64,000 nucleotides of DNA, from positions 12,297,019 to 12,361,018 of the forward strand of contig CM049306.1 in NCBI GenBank assembly GCA_026874595.1. The letters are read 5' to 3'. The notes under the pieces were generated by a model. It worked only from the letters and a program-made list of their open reading frames with translations. It had not been told where the DNA came from and made no database searches. Positions 59,518 to 64,000 of the stretch are shown here, one piece after another. Origin of the DNA: Sipunculus nudus. Its lineage: Eukaryota > Annelida > Sipuncula > Golfingiida > Sipunculidae. Position numbers and translations under genes: made by a program. Position 1 is the first letter of the stretch. Every line of letters begins with the position of its first letter.

Positions 59518-60707
59518 TGTAGTGCTACTGTAACATCTCAGCAGAGTAAGCAAATGCTAACTAAGCTGACGCTTACCCTCTAAAAGGGAAAACGATAGAA
59601 TGGTTATATACTAATATGTATGTCTTGAAAAGATTTAATATAAGCTACTAAAATATGTTAAATTTGATTGTTTAATGTTAGGCTTCATGCACCTGATTGT
59701 TTTTGTGATAAGGACAAAATTATAAAGGTAACACTGGGTCAGCATGTGCATGTGCAGTGTAAAAATATTGATTAGGTGACATTGAGACATATTTTGAAGT
59801 TTGACAGTTAAGACAAGTAGTCCTGGCCGTCCTACAATCCTCAACCGGAAGAGTTTTTTTTTAGTACAAACGCCCTCTGATTAAAGGTTGGTGTCCACTT
59901 TTTAGTTCAGTTTCCGATTCATCGCCCACTGCCACTCAGAACCAAATCATTATAAGTTATAACAGATGGAATGGCACAACCCCAGCTTGACTGGTCCAGC
60001 CTTTCGGTACCTTAATTATCTGCATATAGAATTTTTCTAAATTGGGACTACATATATAACCAGAGCCAAAAAGGGCGTATTATTAGATTATTAGGTACTT
60101 GGAACTTGTTATCCCTTCCCCTTTTTTCATATCCATACTTCTTAGTTTTCCGAATTATTGATTTTTTTATGTAATATAAAGAGCTTGAGAGTTGGTTGAT
60201 ATGAGCAAGGCTATGTAAAGGCTGCACAACCACTCATCAGTTGTGACCGGAAGAGAAGGGTAACATTACGGAAGTAATTTAGCCAATGAATCACTGTCCG
60301 GCGTAAATTGATATCTTCCCGCCAACTATTAAATTTAATCAGGTAGCTTGAATTTTAACAAATCCCCGAGGCGCTTGGTGTCGTCTGCTCACGTCTATCA
60401 ATCATTAACCGTCCCACCAGGATAAAACAAAAGTCTGGTGAATATACCTCCTCGATTTTTGCCGCTTTCGCTGTTGTTATAATGTTACAATGCCTGGACA
60501 TTACATGTTTATGCAATCAATATTCTCCTTTAAAGAGGAATGATATATATTCAACAAGTTTGATGGGGCAAGAGAAAAATCAGGCAAGTACCAGCAATAT
60601 ATGTATCACAAAAGATAGAAGAGAACCTATTAACATTATTAACCATTTCCAGCTTTATGCTGCTGTTGCACATATTGTAAAACCGTACGCTCTTCTTTAA
60701 AGAGGAA

Positions 60708-60708
<1 letters not shown>
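59518..60708. other. Unassigned non-coding region
   Basis: No supported gene; frames of 61-72 codons have no recognised domain. Confidence 0.5.

Positions 60709-60790
<82 letters not shown>
60709..60790. repeat. (TA)n microsatellite, about 82 bp
   Basis: The longest pure TA run in the window. Confidence 0.98.
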
Positions 60791-60794
<4 letters not shown>

Positions 60795-62261
60795 TAAAAG
60801 TGAAAACTTCTAACAGTCATATATATTGGTCATGTATACGACAGGAAGTAATTTATAAATAGAACATACTGTGTGGTCATTTCGGCTGTCATATACACAC
60901 GTAAGATAAAATCAGTGTGCACCATTCACTCATTCTGATATTACCAGCGATATTTGAGAAGTGGATCGGGGGTTGGGGGTTCCCCGCCCCCCTTTCCGGA
61001 CCTTGGGACTTTATTTAAGGCATTATCATTATTCCTCCTTGTTTTGACCCCTTCTTTTGCTAAATCCTGAATCCTGCATTTTCTCGGGGCAATGTCACCT
61101 CCCTAATAGATACGACGTTTCAATTATGCAGGGCTTTGGTTAAAAAAAAAACAATGCTGAACAAACTCACATTACTGAAAGGGAGCTGTGTTTCATATTT
61201 TCCTGTAACGCTGCTTCTTATTGCCTCTGTCAGAAGAGGGATGCGTGTGTGTTAGTGTGTTTTATGTCTGTTTTTTTCACAACATAATTCCGCAATCATG
61301 AACGGAGCATATAACATTATCAGGGAATTTCGGAAGAATCAAATAGATTTTTGTTTGGAGCATTCACACGATCCGAATTCAGGAATTAGTGAATGCAAAC
61401 ACGGGTCGAGGAGCATTCCACGATAGGGACAGTGTAAAGGTTCTTTTGAAACTGACAGTGAAACATTAAAATGTTTATGAGTTTGATATGTTACCTGAGA
61501 AACATATTAGAAACTTTCGTTAAAAATAAAATTAAATAAAATACTTCTCCCTACAAATATATATTTAAAAAGTCTAAACAGTGACCGTACCTGGATTTAA
61601 ATTCGTCTTGCAGCTATAAGCTCCAACAGAAAAAAAGAAGATCCATGAATAATTTATGGAAGAAAACTTTTTTACCCACAGAACAGAAACTTATATACCC
61701 ATTAACAATTTTCATATAACATTAAGAATCAAACTCACCTGCCATATTTGTCTTTAAAAATCAAATAAAGTTATAATTAGTAGATTTCAATAGCATCATC
61801 ACTAAACCACAGTGTGACACCCTTACACCCATGGAATCTTAGAAGTTAAATGTTGGTAAATAAAATATAACATCACATAATCAGATTTCATTGCGATTTC
61901 AACACATAACACCATAAAACGGGTAATCCACTGAAAATTCATTAAAGGGACTCCGTGAACATTCTCAAATACTAGAGAATAAAATTTCCTTTTGTAATGT
62001 TGATACGACCAGATGAGGATTTGTTCGTCACTTTTGACTAATCATTTGCCAAAAAGACTGACAGATCATGTATTCCCTCCATAAGGCCAAGACGCGAAAA
62101 AAATAGACGTTGATTAGAGGTATTCTATGTTAAAGGTGAAACAGCTGGACTTGTTCTTCGTGACAATATGCCTTACTCTCCATACGAGGATGCCCTTCGG
62201 TAATGCATGTTGTTTAAGGTTTTTTATTTCAGCGTCATTCTCTCTTATACATCATCAACCT
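60791..62261. other. Unassigned non-coding region
   Basis: No supported gene. A G-rich/C-rich patch at about 60967-61000 (GGGGGTTGGGGG followed by CCCCGCCCCCC) could fold back on itself. Confidence 0.5.
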
Positions 62262-62465
62262 TGAACAGCTGAGAGGTAAAACGCTCGGCCTTCTCCGCTT
62301 ACGACCCGGGTTCGATTCCCGGCGTGGCTATGAGAGTGGGTTGTAGTTCCCCGTCAAATGTCCTTGGTTTTTCTCCGGGTCCTCCGGCTTTCTCCACCCT
62401 CATTGATTACCGAGCTCCAACATCCGAGCCATGTAAAATTTATTTATTAACCCGGCAACTGCAGT
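62262..62465 (+). mobile_element. tRNA-derived SINE-like copy
   Basis: The tRNA-like head has a box A-like CAGCTGAGAGG at 62267-62277 and a perfect box B, GGTTCGATTCC, at 62309-62319, spaced as in a tRNA. It is followed by a body with CTCCGGGTCCTCCGGCTTTC (near 62375-62394), resembling the conserved central domain of some metazoan SINE superfamilies. There is no good cloverleaf in the 5' half, so it is not a functional tRNA gene. The 3' limit is uncertain and the SINE family was not named. Confidence 0.7.
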
Positions 62466-64000
62466 TTTACATATCAGTTACATTTTTCACATAGGGTATA
62501 AATATTTTCGATGCGTACGAGTATTATTTAATCTGTTTGTAACTTCCGAGCAAGGTACAAATGTAACCTAGAATATGCTGCTTGTTCATCAAGACTTAAA
62601 TTTCAATAATTAGAATTTTCTAATATAAAGAATTTTCTCTTATTTCTTTAACTATCTGGTTGAGGCTGCTATTAATTTCTTCCTGGACTCTTGCTGACAT
62701 TTCGTATATACGATATATGATAACTCGAATGCTCGGAATTTTCAAACGTATATCTGGTAATCAGAAAAATTAACATTATTACATAAATTAACGTTGGTTC
62801 AGAAACAAATGTAGGTTTTTTCCTCAATTCGGATCTACGCTGCCCAATCCTTGATCTCCCTTCCTAGCAGTCCTAAACAACAATTCATTCATTAATTCAT
62901 GAGTTTAATGCATACATCCTGTTTTCCGTAAAAATAGTTTATTCCCATCTTAATGAATATATAATTTAGTTTGTTCTGTGGAACCCAAACGATTGGCGAT
63001 AGATCCAAAGTTCCATAGGAAAGAACGCCTAACAGAATCGATCGTAAATGTTTTTTTATATATTCCTCATCATTTTATAAGTCTTATCCTTAATGTTAAT
63101 TCTGTAAAAAAAACCGGACCGCCTATATTACTTATTGTTAGAAAATCCTGGCTCATAATGTAACATTTGGCAGCCTGTATGCTTGCATTTTCAAATCGGC
63201 AGTGAAAATTATGCAAGAATGGACAAAGGATAGAGTTAATAATGACTGGCTTCCTTATTTGCGTTCGTTTTTAATAGTGAAGATAGTCAGAGAAAGGCAT
63301 CTTGCATACGCTAGAGAAGCTGTCGTCACGGAATGCCTTGGGGTAGTCGTGTTATCACAGCTTCAAGGTTCACGCGAACGGTGTCTCTGAGCGCAGATGG
63401 TACCTAAAATAAACTCGTACAAAAAAACCCCTAAAAGAACCTATTGATTACACTCCAGCGCCAAGTTCCAGGCTCAGGAATTCCCATTCCTGGACGAAGC
63501 CAGCTTTCTCTAACGTGTTATCGGTTTGAAGGTTGAAAAGTCACCTCTTATGTGCATCTATCACAACAGGAGAGTATTTAGATTCTGTCAGATTTTTTTT
63601 TTCACATGGAATTCAAGCGCACAGAGAGAGGTTATATACAGAATATATAACGGTCTATATACATGTACTCAATTTTCCTCTGTTTGAAATTTCATGTACG
63701 AATATATGAGAAGCTCAAATGTAATTTGAAATTAATCTAAGTTTGAAATTTAATTTTTTCAAGTTTTTTTTTTCATGTTGCAGCATGTTACTTTTAACTT
63801 AAAATCTTAATTTAACAATTTTAGTTTCACGTGTATATAATTATATATAATAATTCATTACAACAGATATAATTACGAAATGTACAATAAATAATAGCAT
63901 GATTGTTATGCTGTTTATAGTATAAAGCAATATATTTTAAATGCCATACATTTACGTCAATTTATAATTTTACTTCAAATTAATAAATGATATAATTAAA
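62466..64000. other. Unassigned AT-rich right flank
   Basis: No supported gene. Frames of 61-62 codons (62978 and 63202) lack domains. Confidence 0.5.

Noticed and set aside
60967-61000. G-quadruplex at GGGGGTTGGGGG
   Set aside because: Only two long G runs; the adjacent C-rich run makes a simple hairpin more likely.
62262-62335. Functional tRNA gene
   Set aside because: Only box B is perfect; the acceptor and D arms do not pair well and a SINE-like body follows.

Overview
The window is non-coding-rich animal DNA. It has no bacterial-style gene density, about 46% of it is satellite DNA, and it carries a Ty3/gypsy LTR retrotransposon, HARBI1-type DNA transposon remains, a tRNA-derived SINE-like copy and long (TA)n microsatellites. 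The repeat types resemble those of lophotrochozoan, especially molluscan, genomes. That placement is an inference from repeat style, because no host gene is recognisable to confirm it.

Layout. 165-17990 is one minisatellite domain: an irregular 63-65 bp zone (about 230-2150), then a homogeneous 46-bp array (about 2150-17925, roughly 340 units), ending in a short 21-bp-period fringe. 18749-27895 is a nearly complete Ty3/gypsy element flanked by AACA. It has gag, a pol in the -1 frame with a good frameshift signal, a third ORF in the env position (zinc-finger plus coiled-coil), a hairpin, a polypurine tract and two LTRs of very different length (431 and 1225 bp) but nearly identical sequence. 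30356-33926 is a nest of two terminal-inverted-repeat elements; the inner one (30688-33608) holds a broken HARBI1-like transposase. 33930-46820 is mostly unique AT-rich DNA with a few dispersed repeats and a 39-bp minisatellite. 46821-58706 is a second satellite with a 47-bp unit, containing a 2440-bp tandem segmental duplication. 58707-64000 is non-coding, with (TA)n tracts, a recurring repeat terminus and a SINE-like tRNA-derived copy.

How it works together. The only plausible functional coding set is the retrotransposon: Gag, then Gag-Pol by -1 frameshifting, then a third protein probably from a spliced RNA, since a 3' splice-site motif lies directly before its start. Its 5' LTR lacks the 794-bp block that in the 3' LTR holds the best TATA box and polyadenylation signal, so this copy may be unable to transcribe itself although its main ORFs are open. 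The long open frames on the minus strand of the first satellite follow from base composition and are not genes. No host protein-coding gene could be supported.
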